DNA from: Bradyrhizobium sp. 138
GTDB taxonomy: Bacteria; Pseudomonadota; Alphaproteobacteria; Rhizobiales; Xanthobacteraceae
NCBI RefSeq assembly: GCF_023074075.1
Contig: NZ_JADPKT010000022.1
Coordinates: 124,001-188,000 of the forward strand
Direction of reading: 5' to 3'
DNA: 64,000 bases
Shown: positions 62,843 through 64,000 of the stretch, piece after piece
Layout: every line of letters begins with the position of its first letter
Position numbering within the stretch: the stretch's first letter is position 1
Program-made: the position numbers and the translations under genes
The notes under the pieces: generated by a model
Databases searched by the model: none
What the model was told of the DNA's origin: nothing
What the model saw: the letters and a program-made list of their open reading frames with translations, nothing else

Positions 62843-62938
62843 ATGAGTGACCGCACCGGCAACGAGCCCGCACCCCTGCTGCTTTTCGGCGTCGCCATTC
62901 TCCCGGTCATCGCCGTGCTGGCGTGGTTCGCGCTCTGA
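62843..62938 (+). CDS. 31-residue membrane micro-protein
   Basis: MSDRTGNEPAPLL then LLFGVAILPVIAVLAWFAL: a short cytoplasmic N-terminus and one transmembrane helix running to the stop. GGAGG five bases before ATG 62843. Good RBS and composition, but very short. Confidence 0.45.
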   Translation: MSDRTGNEPAPLLLFGVAILPVIAVLAWFAL

Positions 62939-62981
62939 TTATAATCGGCGATGTTTTGAAGCGCAGGGCGGCACGGCTCTA

Positions 62982-63057
62982 AGCTCGTAGGATGGAGAGC
63001 CTTGTTGCGAGACTAAACATGATGGGTTTCGCAAGTGCTCTCCCCATTCTACGAGCT
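62982..63057. repeat. Palindromic repeat, copy 3
   Basis: 76-base imperfect inverted repeat: AGCTCGTAGGATGGAGAG at the left and CTCCCCATTCTACGAGCT at the right pair except for three positions. Same architecture as 37067-37203 and 42014-42104, with a diverged arm. Rest of 62939-63269 (331 bases) shows no supportable gene. Confidence 0.75.
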
Positions 63058-63269
63058 GGAAAAATTGCAGCGTCCTTCTGTAATCGACGTCTGCAAGCGG
63101 CGCAGCGATCGACTTCATCGGCAAGGGCGAAAGGCGAGAGCGGTTGAAAGCTGCGCCGCTGGACTGCACCGCCCGAATGACACAAGATCGTTTCAGCTTC
63201 AGTGCAGCAGATCGGCCCGCGTGAATTAAGTGCGCCGCAATAAAATTCAGAAAGCGGCAGGGAGGAAAG

Positions 63270-64000
63270 ATGCGGCGAAAAAGAATTGTGGCGCTTGATG
63301 ATGCGATGGCTGGCCTGGGTCTGGTAGCGGCCATCATGGTCATTGCGATCTCGCCGGCACGCGCCGACGATTCCGCCAACATACCGCCCGCGCTCAAATG
63401 CGCTGACCTGACCGGCTGGAAGATGCCGGGATCGACGACAACAGTCACCAAGGCCGAGGTGGTGCCGGAGGCGCCGCCGGGGACCGTGCAGCCGTCGCCG
63501 CCAGCGCCGGCCACAATATCGGTGGCGCTGCCGCCGAACTGCCGCGCGGATGGCGTGATCGATCAGCGCGTCGGCGTCGAGGGCAAGTCCTACGCGATCG
63601 GCTTTGCCGTTGCCCTGCCCGATCGCTGGAACGGCCGGTTTTTGTTTCAGGGCGGCGGCGGTTTGAACGGCTCGATCCGGCCGCCGCTGGGTTACCACGC
63701 GGCCGGCGATGTGCCGGCGCTGGCGCGCGGCTTTGCCGTGGTCTCGACCGATAGCGGTCATCAGGGCGCGGTGTTCGATGCCTCGTTCCTGAAGGACCAG
63801 GAAGCCGCGCTCAACTTCGCCAATGCATCCGTCGGCAAGGTGACGATGGCCGCCAAGGCGATCGTCGCGCATTACTATGGCCAGCCCGCAAAACGGTCCT
63901 ATTTCACGGGGTGCTCGACCGGGGGCCGCGAAGGCATGCTGGCGTCGGCGCGCTATCCCGAACAATTCGACGGCATCGTCGCCGGCGCGCCTGCGATGCG
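63270..64000 (+). CDS. Tannase/feruloyl esterase family protein, 3' end outside window
   Basis: The first 243 residues are visible; the gene runs off the window with no stop. N-terminal signal (AMAGLGLVAAIMVIAISPAR, cut near ARA-DD), then a tannase-type alpha/beta hydrolase with RFLFQGGGGLNGSIRPPLGY, VVSTDSGHQGAVFDASF and nucleophile Ser216 in FTGCSTGGREGMLASARYP. Acts on esters of aromatic acids (gallate, ferulate) or related compounds in the periplasm or outside. GGAGGAAAG precedes ATG 63270. The complete catalytic His and Asp are beyond the end. Confidence 0.9.
   Translation, partial: MRRKRIVALDDAMAGLGLVAAIMVIAISPARADDSANIPPALKCADLTGWKMPGSTTTVTKAEVVPEAPPGTVQPSPPAPATISVALPPNCRADGVIDQRVGVEGKSYAIGFAVALPDRWNGRFLFQGGGGLNGSIRPPLGYHAAGDVPALARGFAVVSTDSGHQGAVFDASFLKDQEAALNFANASVGKVTMAAKAIVAHYYGQPAKRSYFTGCSTGGREGMLASARYPEQFDGIVAGAPAM

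Noticed and set aside
1..64000. CRISPR array, prophage or insertion sequence
   Set aside because: No regularly spaced repeats, phage structural genes, transposases or terminal inverted repeats with target duplications were found by reading.

Overview
The window reads as chromosome of an alphaproteobacterium, most probably Bradyrhizobium or a close relative. The evidence is high GC, an aapJQMP amino-acid transporter, an NDUFS4-type complex I subunit, two TRAP transporters, a leucine-degradation operon, many very small conserved-looking proteins, and palindromic repeats of a style I associate with Bradyrhizobium. Species cannot be fixed from the sequence alone. There is no prophage, transposase, integrase, CRISPR array or rRNA.

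Layout. 0-7 kb: three tandem minus-strand paralogues of a nine-TPR, SPINDLY/OGT-type (GT41) glycosyltransferase, each with a TTG start and a duplicated leader. 7.1-11.6 kb: aapJ-aapQ-aapM-aapP. 12-17 kb: cystathionine beta-lyase, a Na/Pi cotransporter with PhoU-like tail, a SnoaL-like protein divergent from a LysR regulator. 16.6-27.7 kb: a six-gene minus-strand envelope run (alpha-2-macroglobulin, PBP1C, GT39, PAP2 phosphatase, GT2, LAB_N protein). 28-34 kb: tRNA-Arg, an orphan PLP-type protein and many small proteins. 34-42 kb: two TRAP transporters, the second with a DHDPS-family enzyme and a GntR regulator whose operator is visible. 42-49 kb: leucine/isovalerate operon (isovaleryl-CoA dehydrogenase, both methylcrotonyl-CoA carboxylase subunits, HMG-CoA lyase) divergent from an AraC regulator. 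49-56.4 kb: a TIR-domain protein, Lrp regulator, complex I subunit, OpgC-like acyltransferase, tRNA-Pro, DUF192 protein, double cold-shock protein and sirtuin. 56.4-63.3 kb: a gene-poor stretch with HU, about fifteen mini-proteins, dispersed repeats and several terminators lacking an obvious gene. 63.3 kb to the end: the N-terminal part of a tannase/feruloyl-esterase family protein.

How the genes work together. Aap and the TRAP systems import amino acids and organic acids. The liu-type operon takes isovaleryl-CoA to acetoacetate plus acetyl-CoA but lacks the hydratase step here. The envelope run combines protease trapping and peptidoglycan synthesis with what looks like a polyprenyl-linked sugar pathway for lipid A or another glycolipid.

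The least described items are the TIR-domain protein at 48983-50362 (intact catalytic-type Glu, unrecognised C-terminal two thirds), the triplicated glycosyltransferases, the orphan PLP-type protein, and the mini-protein/orphan-terminator region. Several starts given here differ from the longest reading frame; reasons are stated per entry.
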